Assembly (NCBI GenBank): GCA_003290165.1
Contig: QNQO01005880.1
Location: 248,001-312,000 of the forward strand
Origin: Berberis thunbergii
Lineage: Eukaryota > Streptophyta > Magnoliopsida > Ranunculales > Berberidaceae
DNA length: 64,000 bases
Reading direction: 5' to 3'
In this document: piece by piece, positions 42,192 to 54,589 of the stretch
Layout: every line of letters begins with the position of its first letter
How positions within the stretch are numbered: position 1 is the first letter of the stretch
Notes under the pieces: generated by a model
The model's input: only the letters and a program-made list of their open reading frames with translations
Database searches by the model: none
What the model was told of the DNA's origin: nothing
Program-made: the position numbers and the translations under genes

Positions 42192-45100
42192 TTAAGATTT
42201 TGAGTTTCTCATACGAATAACAGTGTTTGTCATAACAGACGCTGTTTGTTCAAGCCCTTTCAAATGACCATTCAGTAATTCATCACAATTAGCAGCCCTC
42301 ACATTGGGCCTAAGTTGGAACCAACATTCATTCTGTGGATATGCAAAACAAATAATTTCAATTAGGATACAGATGCCATCAATACAAACTCCATCTCACT
42401 TTCATATTCTACAAGGAGACGGGCATTACTTTAAACTATTGACCATGTCGGGATTTGCATAAAAATAACAACTTGAGAAAGGCAGTGTTAGATGGATTGT
42501 CAATCAGCATATGGTGGTTAACAAAAAATAAAAAATGAGCCTACTTATTATGACTATTACAAATAATGAATAATTTACTACATGAAAACTTTTAGGATTC
42601 AAGTTTATTAAAAATGACTGAATGAAGGTAATCAAAATTGAATAATGTTGAATATCAGGACAGTGAGCATATCATTGCAGTCAGAGAACATTTCAATCAA
42701 AGGAATCCCCAACTGAGAAAAACTCTAGATTCAGTTTTAAGGTTTTCTTAGTGTAATAGTTGCAAATAGGTTAGCAGAGAAACTTTTGAGGGGAGGAGGG
42801 GTACTACAGGTTGGACCGATTCAAAGTTGGAGCGGAAGTGATTACTAGTTCTTATCTGAAGCAAGAATTGATGGCATGGGAGATTTGTTAAGATCTTTGT
42901 AACAGCGAGGCTAGGGTTTAAAAACATAATTGCATGTCAGGCACATAATGGTCACTCTGATGCTCGGACATATATTTAACTCCAACTAACACCCCATGTT
43001 AAGTTCATCAACTGTTTTCACATATTTTTCAAAAAGGTTTTAATTCTGTATAAATGTTACATGTATTTTTATGCTAAACTAATAATACACATATAGCACT
43101 ATTGATCTACAAGTGAAAAAATACGATTAATAATATAAAGCTTACAGTTTTAAAAAATAAATAATATGTTAATGTTCAGGTGTGTCCACCTATTGGTTTT
43201 TTAAAACGTGTTTTGACACCTTGTATCCGTGATGGTGTTTTTCATAAATAGGTTAAGATTTGTAGGAAAGTAGATACTAGGTGCAACACCACTATATCCC
43301 CGCATGCATAAGGCTAAGGGAGGTGGAGGAGGAAAGAGACACTGAAGCGTCAAGTGTCAAGAAAGCAGGTGGTTTGGAGTAAAGTGATAAATTAGGGATT
43401 TTCGAGTAGCTAGTATTTTATAGTTGGGAGTCCAGAACCCGTTCCTCGAGTCCTGAATCCTGAGGATGAGATTCTATGAGAATCTAGGAAGCATAGACAG
43501 TCCTTTTAGGTTATCATGTCTGTGTAGGACACTCTCCAAGACACATGTCGAACATGGCTTGCTACGTACGATAGGGTTAGTATGCCTCAGTGTTCCCCAA
43601 ACGGTTATCTTTATTTTGTTTATTGCAACGATGAAAAAAGATACAAAAGACAATTAAGCAAAAACTCCACTCGCATAATCTTTCACGTTAATGTGTATTT
43701 TGACTTTTTGACCTAAACACTACGATGAATGAATATCAGTGTAAGAATAGCAGTAGTTATAGTTTGTGATCTTAAATAACTTCATTTATCCACATTGTTT
43801 GTTTCCTTTTTTCAAGACATCATGTTGCATCCTTGTCGGTCCCCATGCTTACTAGACAAGAGCATATGCAATTAGCATATGAGATCATAACCTATTGTGA
43901 ATATCGATCAACATATAATGGGGTAGGGAATGCTGGTTACATAGCTAGATATGGTGAACGGGAAGAGGATGTTTACTCAGGATACGACTGTGAAATATCT
44001 GACTTATATCGAGAAATCAAAGAAAGTGAATTCAACTTTCTAAGGTACATGACACAAATCTAAGGGATCAAGCATGCCTTTGATCCTGAGCTAAAAGTTG
44101 GCATATGTGGGTCGGTGAAGCATCCAAAAGTAGGTGGGTTATACTTGGACTGTTTTGAAGTAACAATATATCTTTATCTTCCTTTTCAACTCACATACGA
44201 AGATTCTTATGTACATGTAAACTAACAATGGTTATAAACTTTGCAGAAACCACACACAAAGGAAGAAAAAACAAACTGGAAACACACACAAAATGGCAAT
44301 GAAAAAGTAACCATGAACGTGAATTAAGCAGTTCTGGAAGTGTTTTAAACAACAAAAATAATTAATCAATAACCACTGACAAAAATCAGATGAAGTTGAG
44401 CACATATACCTGAGCATTGTAACTTTGAAGGCCCACGACAGGAGAAACTATGCAACTTTCGCCATCGAAAAAGTTAGATGAGGTAGCTCTATGAACCAAG
44501 AGCCCGAGAGAACAATAAGACAAAAATGCTACACAAAATGCACCATTGGGTACCCTGTAAATAGGATACCATGCAACACAATACCTAAAAATCCACCAAT
44601 CAAGAGTTTCAATGTAAGGAACAGAGGAACTGGGACAGGGACTTAGCTTTCACTCAAAAACAATTGTTCCAATATCCTGTTGGCCACGATCATATCAAGA
44701 TGCATCTATTAACTCGGCTTAGTTTATGTTTTGTAAGAGCTACAGGAGATCAAAGGATCACTTAAACACGACTCTGAACCTAATATAAATCATCAATGGC
44801 GGGAAAGTTGTGAGCTATATCATGTTTTAAGTAATTGGAACTTACTTTTCAAGTAATGTCCATCTTAGTTGTGGAGTTTCAGTTTCAACATACTGGAAAA
44901 GAAGCTTTGGACCAAAGCGAGAACTTCCAAACAACTGAACTGCAGACAAGAAGGGGACAAAGTAAGCAGTAAAGGGAAGCGTCAATAGCTTGATCCCAGC
45001 AAGAGTGGCAGGGGAGAAAATTGTGGGAGTTCCCAAAAACTGCGGACGCAGATTCAATAAGTCCTCTCAAAGTCAGCAAGAGGACCGCCAGTAGCCAGCT

Positions 45101-47527
45101 GAACACCTTTGGACCAGTTTATTCAAATTCTTCTCAAATTCCAAAGAGGTAATGCGGGATTTCAATATAGGAGTAAAGTTGATTGCAAACCAGCCATTCT
45201 TGTCGTTCGTTGCCCATGTAACATTTTGCCTTAGTTTCTTAATCAGGCATTCATCTTCTGTAGCTGCATTGTTTACATCCTGAGAGCTTGAGCGACTATA
45301 TGTGTCTAGGTTATTCGTCCTAGCCCTTGAATGCAATCCCTCTCCTGCGATATTCTTCATGGAACTGCGATCAGAAACTAAATCATCAAGATCCGACATC
45401 AAAACTTTATGAGTTCCACTTGAATCTTCCTTGGCAGCTTCTTTTCTCACATCAAATATCCACTTCTGTCCAGCAGATCCAGAACTATAGTCAATTTTTT
45501 GGCAAAGTTGTGCTTCTAATTTGGCGGATACATCACTTACATGAAGCACTTCATGGGCCCATTGAGGTCGCATCACAAGCATGTGTTTTATCCACTTGCT
45601 CAGAAGTGACAGGTGAAGGAGTGGAGTCAACTATGTTAGTTGGGCTAGGACATTCTCTAGAGCCATCGATGCAGCAATTAGATTTTGCGCCAGATAAAGA
45701 ATAATGACTCGTCTCAGATGTAACATGCAGTAACTCCTGTGGCGGACTCACGTTTTTTACTCCTTTGAGTTGGTCTCGCTGACATGGTCAGTTTCCTACC
45801 CTTTTTACCACTACGGCGTTTCGTCACAGGTTCAAACAAGTTCAATTCACTGCAGCCCCCATCTGGAATGCTAGATTCTGATGTTTCAGCACAATTATAA
45901 GCATTGATGCTACCTGTTGAGTAATGTCCATGAGAAACATATTCTTTTTCAAGTCGATGCTGGCAAGTACCGTAGGTGCTGGCCCCACATAGCTCTCCAA
46001 GAATAAATCTATCATCTTTCTTCAAGATGGGTTGTTCTTCACTGTCATCACCAGCATTAGCGTTCATATCTTTGTGGAAACCACCAGAAGCTGAATCCAA
46101 TAGTGGACCATTGCATTCCAATAGTGAACTCCCGGGTTTTGGACTGATATATGCAACTTCTTCAGAGTCGGAGAGCAATCCAACTATCTCGTTTGCAGAA
46201 CTAGTAATGGAATCTTCACACTTCAAAACCTGAGGTGCAGAGGGTCCTGTCAACTTTGATGTTTTTAACCCATCATTGGAACATGAGATTGTCATAGGCA
46301 TTGAAGACCGTCTATGTCTAGGGAACATGAGATTGCCATAGGCATTGTCAAGTCGTATCAAAGTTATCATAGGTCGAAGTAGAGTGATCACTGGAAACAA
46401 AAGAGTTATGCTGAGAAGAATCCCCACTGTCCTTTGACAATTTAGCTCTTCTATTTACCAAGCCACTGTCACTTGATTGTCCCAGATCATATTCCCCAAA
46501 TGTTCTGTCAGCTAATGGCTGTAGAGTATAAGAATGGCCGAGATGATGAATACTCGGCCCTGTCAGTGAATCAGTCAGGAATGAATTTGCAGACGCAGGA
46601 GAAACAAAATTGGCTACAGAATCTTGGTCAAGATCTTACAAAGATACAAGGGGTACAACGATTTTAAAATTTGACTCCGGGTCAACTGTAACGAATGTGA
46701 GGACCATGCAACTACATCGATAAGGATAAGAGGTGGATTAAGAAATACTCTTTAGTTATAAAGAAAAAAACAATTTGTTACCTGCTTGCTGATATCTCAA
46801 CATAACTATAACTCATATTTCTTCTAGACAAACGACACTAAAAAATGGGAAGACACAGAAGGAGCTTCCACTGTATGAGCTCAAATTCACATCAATACAA
46901 TGTGTCAGGTGACTAGATGGATACCAAGCAAGATGAGTAAAAGTGATGCAATTGAAGCACTGAGTAACTCCCAAGTCATCCAACAAGATCAAACTCGTCC
47001 ATGATCTTAATCAATATCATCCAACAAATGCAATAGTTTGGGAGCATTGGTCATCGACCACAGTAAAATGATCCAATGTGTCTCAAGTACAGAACATAGC
47101 TTGATCAGGCTGACCTAATTGGGTGTCAAAACTATGATCTTACTTTTCTAATAAGTAATTCTAATAGTAAATACTACAACAAAGGACCCAATTCTGCTTG
47201 ATGGTATAGTGCATGAGAAATCAGAGAAAAAAAAGCATGTTCAACATCACAATACAACATTACATTACCTTTCATCTGAATTCCTTGCATCGATCCTGGA
47301 AAAGAAAAGAAAAGTCACTCACATACATAAAGTAATAATAGATGATAAAAGTAGGTAGGATTGCTAAAGGATAAAACTTAGCATTGCAACAAATGTATTA
47401 CTCTCAAAGAAGCTCTGCTTCTATTCCGTTCTAAAACTTGTCTAGTCAGAGAATGACTACTACTTCCTCCATCAAAAATCCTATTATCGTTTGGACTTCT
47501 GAGAGCATATTGCAATTTTTCTTGTGC
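42192..47527 (-). pseudogene. DUF789-family gene, decayed
   Basis: Exons on the minus strand: about 47527-47404 (AQEKLQYALRSPNDNRIFDG..), a short one near 47297-47275 (RIDARNSDER), a large one 46680-44846, then 44584-44410 (YCVAWYPIYRVPNGAF.., VVGLQSYNAQ) and a last one 42332-42192 (NECWFQLRPN.., ending in TAA). The DUF789 signature is visible: GGPLADFERLIESASAVFGN, PKLLFQYVETETPQLR and VAWYPIYRVP. The large exon carries a stop near its 5' end, frame changes near 45.72 and 45.56 kb and at least two more near 45.05 kb, so no full protein can be made. Splice sites are mostly intact and in phase. The molecular role of DUF789 proteins is not established. A hAT element sits 200 bp upstream. Confidence 0.8.
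42333..44409 (-). other. Long last intron of the DUF789 pseudogene
   Basis: Two kb between an exon ending GCTCAG/GTATAT and one starting after CCACAG. It includes an open frame 43833-44063 on the plus strand (76 residues, EITYCEYRSTYNGVGNAGY-like composition) that I do not recognise. No other feature. Confidence 0.45.
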
Positions 47528-47718
47528 CTGGAAATTTGTACAAAGAAATATCATGACTCTGAGTGGACTAAAATATAATTAAGAACGCAAAAACTAAAAC
47601 CCTTCAAAAAGGTAAAGAAAGATTGATATCCAGGATCTCGGTGTGGACTTCAAGCTTTGTTAGTAGTGCCCCAATTTCGACGATACATCTTTCATTTCAA
47701 GGAATATGTGAATAGTAG

Positions 47719-49003
47719 AATATACTTAGGGATGGCAGTGGGGCGGATTTTCACGGATATCCGCCCCACCCAATCCGTTTGGGGCGATTTTGGATATGCC
47801 TAAACGGATTTTGGGGCGGATACGGATATTAAAAAAACATCCGTTAAATATTCGGGGCGGATACGGATTTGGCCGTATCCGCCCCGCGGATATCCGTTTA
47901 TTATGTAAAATTACAATAATACTCTTCCCCTTTATAAAATGATTAAACCCACCCTTTCCCTTTCCCTCATTTCCTCCCTCACACACGCCCGCCTCATGAG
48001 AGGTCCCTCTCTGCCTCTGAGCTCCCTCTCTGCCTCTCTCACTCTCACACACACAGACACCCACAGAGCCGCCTCAGAGCTCCCTCTCTGCCTCTCTCAC
48101 ACACACAGACACCCACAGAGCCGCCTCGGAGCTCCCTCTCTGCCTCTCACACACACACAAAGCGAAGCAGCGAAGGCGGAGGCGGAGACCGTCCGCCTCT
48201 TCTTCTCTCCCACTCCCACAACGAAGGCTCAAGGGCCAAGGTGAAGCTCGTACTCCTCGTCTTCTCTGATCTCTCTCACAGGCGAAGCTCGTTGCCATCC
48301 CTAGGCGTCATCACCCCTTCTCCTTCTCCTTCTCCTGCTCTGATCTGAGATCCATCTCAGATCTCAACAGATCTCATCAGATCTCAACAAATCTCAGATC
48401 GGATCTGATGATCTGATCGGATCTGATGATCTGATGATCGAATCGGATAATCTGATCTGATGATCCAATCGGATGATCTAATTGGATGATCTAATCGGAT
48501 GATCTAATCGGATGATCCAATCGGATGATCTAATCGGATGATCGAATCGGATGATCTGATCTGATGATCTGGTCTGATCTGATGATCTGTTCTGATCTGA
48601 AGATCTGGTCTGATCTCAGATCTCAACAGATCTCGATCTCAGATCTGATCTGAAATCGATCCGGAGGCAGAGATTGATTTTTTTTTTGTATTTTTTTAAT
48701 TTTTTTTTGTATGAATTATTTGTAAATTTTAATTCAGAATTTTTTGTGTTTTTTTTGTATGAATTCAGATATTTTGTAATACTTTTGTTATAATTCAGAG
48801 AATTTTTTTATTTTTGTTATAATTTTGTGCAGATTGGCGGGGCGGGGCGGATATCCGCCCATCCGCACGGGTCGGTTATGGATTTAGATTAAAATTTTAA
48901 ACGGATTGGCGGGGCGGATCGGGGATCGGTTATTACCGACGGATCGGGGATGGATTTGCTCAAATCCGCCCCAATCCGCCCCGTTGCCATCCCTAAATAT
49001 ACT
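47719..49003. mobile_element. hAT non-autonomous element with 8-bp target duplication
   Basis: The termini TAGGGATGGCA (47727) and TGCCATCCCTA (ending 48995) are inverted copies. They are flanked by a perfect 8-bp direct repeat AATATACT (47719-47726 and 48996-49003), the hallmark of hAT insertion. The element is 1269 bp. Both ends carry GC-rich GGGGCGGAT(A/T) repeats that pair over about 150 bp. The interior has a CT-rich block (47.95-48.25 kb), a GATC-rich simple repeat and a T-rich tract. No transposase frame. Confidence 0.9.
48350..48665. repeat. GATCTGAT / GGATGATCTAATC degenerate tandem repeat
   Basis: Alternating AGATCTCA, GATCTGAT and CGGATGATCTAAT units fill about 300 bp inside the hAT element. 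Dense GATC sites; no coding meaning. Confidence 0.75.
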
Positions 49004-49044
49004 CCCAAAATTTTTTGATGAAAAACAACTTTCATTTTCATCTA

Positions 49045-49425
49045 TTTTTTTATAAGATGTTCAAAACTTAAAAGGAAATAAAAGAAAAAAATTAAACTAA
49101 GAAAGTCACATGCATACAAAATGAAAATGTTATATTTATTGAAATATAATCATATATTACAAATAATGAAATCGTGATTTTTTTTTTAAATGTTCAAAAC
49201 TTAGAAGAATAAAAACTAAAAAGCCACAAGGGCTCTGAATACGACTAGAAAATGTTATATCTATTGAATCATAATCATATTCTCACTATAATGAAATTGT
49301 GATTTTTTAGAAGATGTTCAAAACTTATAAGAAAAAACTAAAAAAGGCACAAGGGCCCTGAATACGACAAGAAAATGTTATATTTTGAATCATAATCATA
49401 TTCTCACTAATAATGAAATTATGAA
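49045..49425. repeat. Imperfect tandem repeat, about 120-130 bp unit, three copies
   Basis: Each copy contains AAGATGTTCAAAACTTA, GAAAATGTTATAT and CATAATCATATTCTCACTA, with AATAATGAAATTGTGATTTT at the join. Copies two and three are closer to each other than to the first. Confidence 0.65.
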
Positions 49426-52400
49426 CCCAAATCCCTTTGAAGCGTTAGCGAGCAGAATAGAGAGAACCAAAGGAAAACCACAACATCTATCACAATGCAA
49501 TCCCTAGAAGAGGGAATGTCACCAAAAATGGGAGCCATTTCTCCATTGCCAAAGTACCCATATAACGACATACGAAATAAGAGCCCATAGTATTTTCCTC
49601 CCTATAGAATAAAATTGGCATTTTCCCTCAGGCGAAACATCATAACGGAATGCCATAATATCTGTGATTGCAACACTCTAGAAAATATTTCATAATGAAC
49701 TAGCAAGTCTACAATGGAAAAATTATCCCGAGACTCCACCGCACCATGAAAATAAAAAATAAATGAAAAGTTACATTGCTAAATAGGGTCTACAACACAC
49801 AACATCAATGATACTTGAAACCTTAGCAGTTTTTAATAATCTCTGCTAGAACCACGTTAAAGTTATCATGTAAGGAATAATGGCATCATCACACTTGCTT
49901 AACGTTATCCTCTTTCCATAAAAGAGAAACCATGGATTTAATCAAACTTTAGGAGTTTCACGAGCAGTGTAATCATGATGAGGTTGAAGCGAGGACTCCC
50001 TCGCCACTTAAAGTGAGATGTGAGAAGCGATAAGCAAAATTAGAAACAAAGTGAAAGCTTCACATGACTATAACTCACGCAAATGTTATAAATAATAAAT
50101 TCCTGATTTATCCTTGAAAATGTATAAAATGACAACTAGAGATATTATTCCATTTATAGTCATATCATGTATGCAAAAAAGAAAATTAAATAAAAAGACA
50201 TTTTTCTTACAATTTCATATATAACTATATAAAGACTAATTTTTTTTTTTTAAGAATCAATGAACTATAAATTTTAAATTTAGTCAAATTTTTGAAGTAA
50301 ATTGTTGATGAGGAGAGTAGAAATTTTAGGTCTAAGTGTTCTAGTGAAAGTGAACAATGTATGAGGGTTTTGGGTTCCCCTTAGATCCATATGGTCGATC
50401 TTAAGTGTACTTTTATTTTAACTTTTTTAGCACTAAGTCAATATTATCTTTCAAACTTGAATTTGAAGCAATCCCAGAAATCTAATACTTTTTAGCTCTT
50501 ATTGGGTTTTATTACTAGACAACTCTCACCTAATAGAAACCTTAAATATGAAGTAATTAATCTAGGAGGATAATTTATGTTGTCTAGGGTTCCCCCAAGG
50601 CTACAAAGGCTCCATTTTTTTTTCTTCCAAGTACAAAGCCTAGCCTCAAAGCCTCACTAGGTCATACCTTAGTCAAGTTGGAGGGTAACCAAACCCTCTA
50701 AGGCGCCCCTAGGTACTATTCGAAATGTAACTTACACAAAAAGAAAACCAAAGCAATAACGATAACAGATAAATAAATCAACATGAAAAAAGTTCAAATG
50801 AGTAGATATCTATAAATTCTATCCTTGAAAAAGGCTTTGTCGTGGCAACACCTCGACACCTCCCTTTTGATGTGAAGATGAGGGAACTTTAATTGCACCA
50901 AAAGATATCCCACAAAGGATTAGAGAATACTAACAATCTTGCCAGATTCAGATGAAGATATTTAAACCCCATCACTAGTAAAACGTGCCTTAAGGAAACA
51001 GAAAACAACCTTTGTAATAAAAATTCCTCCAATATATATGACTAATACCAAGTATATAAACCTTTTGCATCTTTCTCTATCAATCTACATCTATTCATAA
51101 CAAGGAGGACATGAGCATTGACCATGTAGGACAATCATGACAAAACATAAGTGACTTCCTAATACCTTTGGAATTCTTTCAAATGTCAACCTTTACTATG
51201 CTAAATGGATATTTTATCAAAATTATAGGGTGCATTTGACAAGTTTCTTTTCTAGCCCTGTTTTTTCCTATCCCATTTCATGTCATTTTCAAATGCATGT
51301 TGATTTTTTAATAAGGTATTTTTATAAGAGTGGTAATTGCATGAGGATAAGATAACACTTAGGTTTTGTTCGATACTAAGTTGGGTTGTGCGGATACCTC
51401 TAAAAGAGTAGTGTACTCATATCCATGTTCGACACAACAAAGATACTTGTGTGACACTTGGTCTCTTGCAATTTGAGAAAATAGCCTACGTAAACAATAA
51501 AACTCTTGTTTATAGCCTAGTAGTTTATTATTATTCGTAGATGTTTGCAATTTCTTAGTGAATATAGCACACTATTAGAATTGATTGCTTACATCATAAG
51601 TTTCATATTTATCATGTGGATAAAAATTTATAATTAATGAACACAACCATATGCCCGTGAATAGCTGAATCATATCCTTTGAGATTCGTCGTGTTCAACA
51701 CTCTAGATCGTGCGCAAGTTTGACATGCATACTCGTATTTGTGCAACCCATATACTGTGAAATAGAAACATAGACTATGCACCAGTCATATTCATTTTCT
51801 CAGATTGGTTCTGTAGAGGGTTCGATTAATGTTTAGTGAAAAACTCATAATTTATAATGGTTTAAGTCATATCATGCAAGTGGGAAACTTTTATTTCTCT
51901 ATGAAATATCAAATTCTAACAACTTTTTGGCCAAATCTAGGAATGAATGTCGTTTCCTCCAAAAAGGGCAGCCATCAACAACGTTGTAAAGTGCATTGTC
52001 AGTGGTATAAGTAATACCGAAATCAACTATGAACTTCTTAACCAAAATAACATGAAAAAGGGCACACGACAAAGGAAAAGCTAGAATAAAGGGAATGATA
52101 TACTACGTAAGCAATCTGAGGCATAACGACAAGATCCTATAATGCATGCAACAAATCATTGTTAAAGATCTTACAACTTCTTATCAAGCAAACACAAATA
52201 TGAACATCGCGCCAATTTGCAAGGCATGGAATTTAAAAGAGCCATCATCATATCGAACACATTCAACCTAGTCGACACTCACGTCTTTGTTATTATTGCA
52301 AAACACAGTACAATCTTTCAATGTTTAGATCTTCCAACACAATTGTAACTTTTGTAGTCCCCACATGGATTAAAAAATTTCACACATCAAACATCATACA

Positions 52401-54109
52401 AAATGTTATTTTGCACATCAAGAACATGAAGGAGATCACTAGTTCAAGACTTAATCAACTGGAAACAAGAGTCCCAGATTTATACAACCCACTAAAACAC
52501 CAAATCTAAAGAAGTTTAACAATTCTCTTCCCCCTCATATAGCATACTAATGAAATCTCTTTGAACACACCAAATTGATTGCTAGCAATCAAAGTTCCTC
52601 CTAAAAATCCGCTTGCTTTTAAATGCAAATTCAGCCAAGAAGCAAATCATGCAAAATTGCCCAAGAAACAAACCTTGCAAAATCACTGCTTAAATTAGCT
52701 CGCATTATTATCAATCAGAGCAAAACTATGAGAAATTATCTCCAAGATCAGACCGGATCATACTAGAAAGCTATTCCCAAGACCATATCTCAAGTATCGT
52801 GCTAGTACAAAAGGATCTTCACTAAAGATTATATCTTTAAGATCCTTCTTTAACAGCATGATATTGGAGATGGGTCTTGGAAATACTTTTTTAGTATGAT
52901 CTCCAAGGTATGATCTTGGAAAATATTTCTTCAATATGAACAATCTCCATTGAATCAACCAAAACCATTAAAATTACCGATCTTCATAATTTAAACTTCA
53001 AAACAAAACTCTCAAAAACTCCACACTTCATCAAACATAACTTCACCACTAAAAACCCTAAATTATTAGGGTCCTTGCTTCAATCAGTATATACAATTAA
53101 AATACTTAAAGATTGTAGTCATCAATAACCAAACCATGTTAAATTTTAACACACAACAGTGATACGAAACTAACTAAAAATGCTAAATTTGTGAGGATTA
53201 AAAAAATGGAGAAGAATTGAAAGTAAACCTTGCGACTAGCTCTAGTCATAATTTCTTTTCCTCGATCTACCGTGAAAGAAGCAGAAAAGAAGAAGAACAT
53301 TAAAAACAACAAAAGCGAGAGAGAAACGAAGATGAAGAAGAGAGTCACAGTGAGAACAAGAAGAATAACATGAGCATATCTCCCTTGGTTATACATAATA
53401 CTATAATACAAAGACCATCATGAGAGCAAAAAAGACACAAGTTTTTTTTTGCTTTTATTTGATTTGGGGAAAGATAGAAAGACCATCATGAGAGTAAAAT
53501 CGGTTGTTACTATAGTGAAAATTTTAGTTGTAATGTAAATCAATCCATGTGGAAGGGTTGTAACGTAAAATAACATAAACTGAATGGAATTGTTGTCAGC
53601 TTGGTTTGATTGTCTTCCCCTTTGCATTGACCGTAGATGAACCTAGATATTAGAAAAGTTTGTGAAATTGAATAGTAGTCGTTTTTTTCTAGTTGGGGCC
53701 CATCAAGCACTAAATGCATTTATGTATTTTTGCCAAGTTGACGATGAATAGAGGACCACTTTTATATCCAGTGTACAACTCAAAGTTTCTTTATTTATTT
53801 ATTTATTTTTGGAAAAAATATTCTTAGAATTGCTCACTTTGAAACATGAGATCTTATCCCAGATTTAAATTTATTATAAAAAAATTATAATTTACAAAAT
53901 TTTAGATAAACAATATAAAGGCCACCATTTTGATAAAAAATTTTAAAGGTAAATCAAGACAATTTTTTAATTAAAGCACAATCAATCACGTAATATCACT
54001 TGTTTGAGATAAATGTTATTCATAAAGCATCTCATTGTAAAGGTGGACCTTGGATATAAAATATAATCTCATTGAAATCTCATATATTTAATGAGTTAAT
54101 TTTTTTTTT
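49426..54109. other. Long AT-rich interval without recognisable genes
   Basis: I found no exon, RNA gene or clear element terminus in these 4.7 kb. The short frames are scattered, compositionally biased and lack family motifs. Old, decayed transposon or intergenic sequence is likely. Confidence 0.45.
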
Positions 54110-54290
54110 TTAGTTTAGAACTTTTATTACTTATCAAAAGATTGATTTACAATCAAAACGGGGGAACATTATGACTTTACCCGTATTAGAACCAAACAAA
54201 AAGCTGAACAAAATACAGTCCATGCTGTGCCCTATCTAACTTGCTTCAACCACAACCATAATCTGGCTAAACACGGCCTCGTCTAAAGAC
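54110..54290 (-). mobile_element. LINE 3' tail (minus strand)
   Basis: Read on the minus strand this ends with CGGGTAAAGTCATAATGTTC..TTGTAAATC..AAGTAATAAAAGTTC and an A-rich run, matching in layout the LINE 3' tails at 28.7, 30.1 and 33.2 kb. Confidence 0.55.
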
Positions 54291-54589
54291 GCATGCCCGG
54301 GTGGACCGCCATCCTAACATTTGTACTTCTCATCTTATTCATCTCTCCGTCTGACGTAGCCCCTAAATCCAAATCACTGCACGCTACCTATGGACCAACC
54401 TCAGATTTGGAGTTGACTTCATCACTATCATCACTAGCACTTTCGAGTGTATTAATATTCAATTTCTTCTGCCGAAGCTGCCTATTTTCTTTGATCAATG
54501 ATATAGTCTTGTCCAGTTTGTCTCCTACTATTTTATACTCGGAAGAATTTTTGATACCGTATTTTCTAACTGCTTCTTGGCCCTGATCA

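Noticed and set aside
47939..48298. Frames of 74-112 codons on both strands
   Set aside because: They arise from the CT-rich and GC-repeat parts of the non-autonomous hAT element, with no transposase motif.
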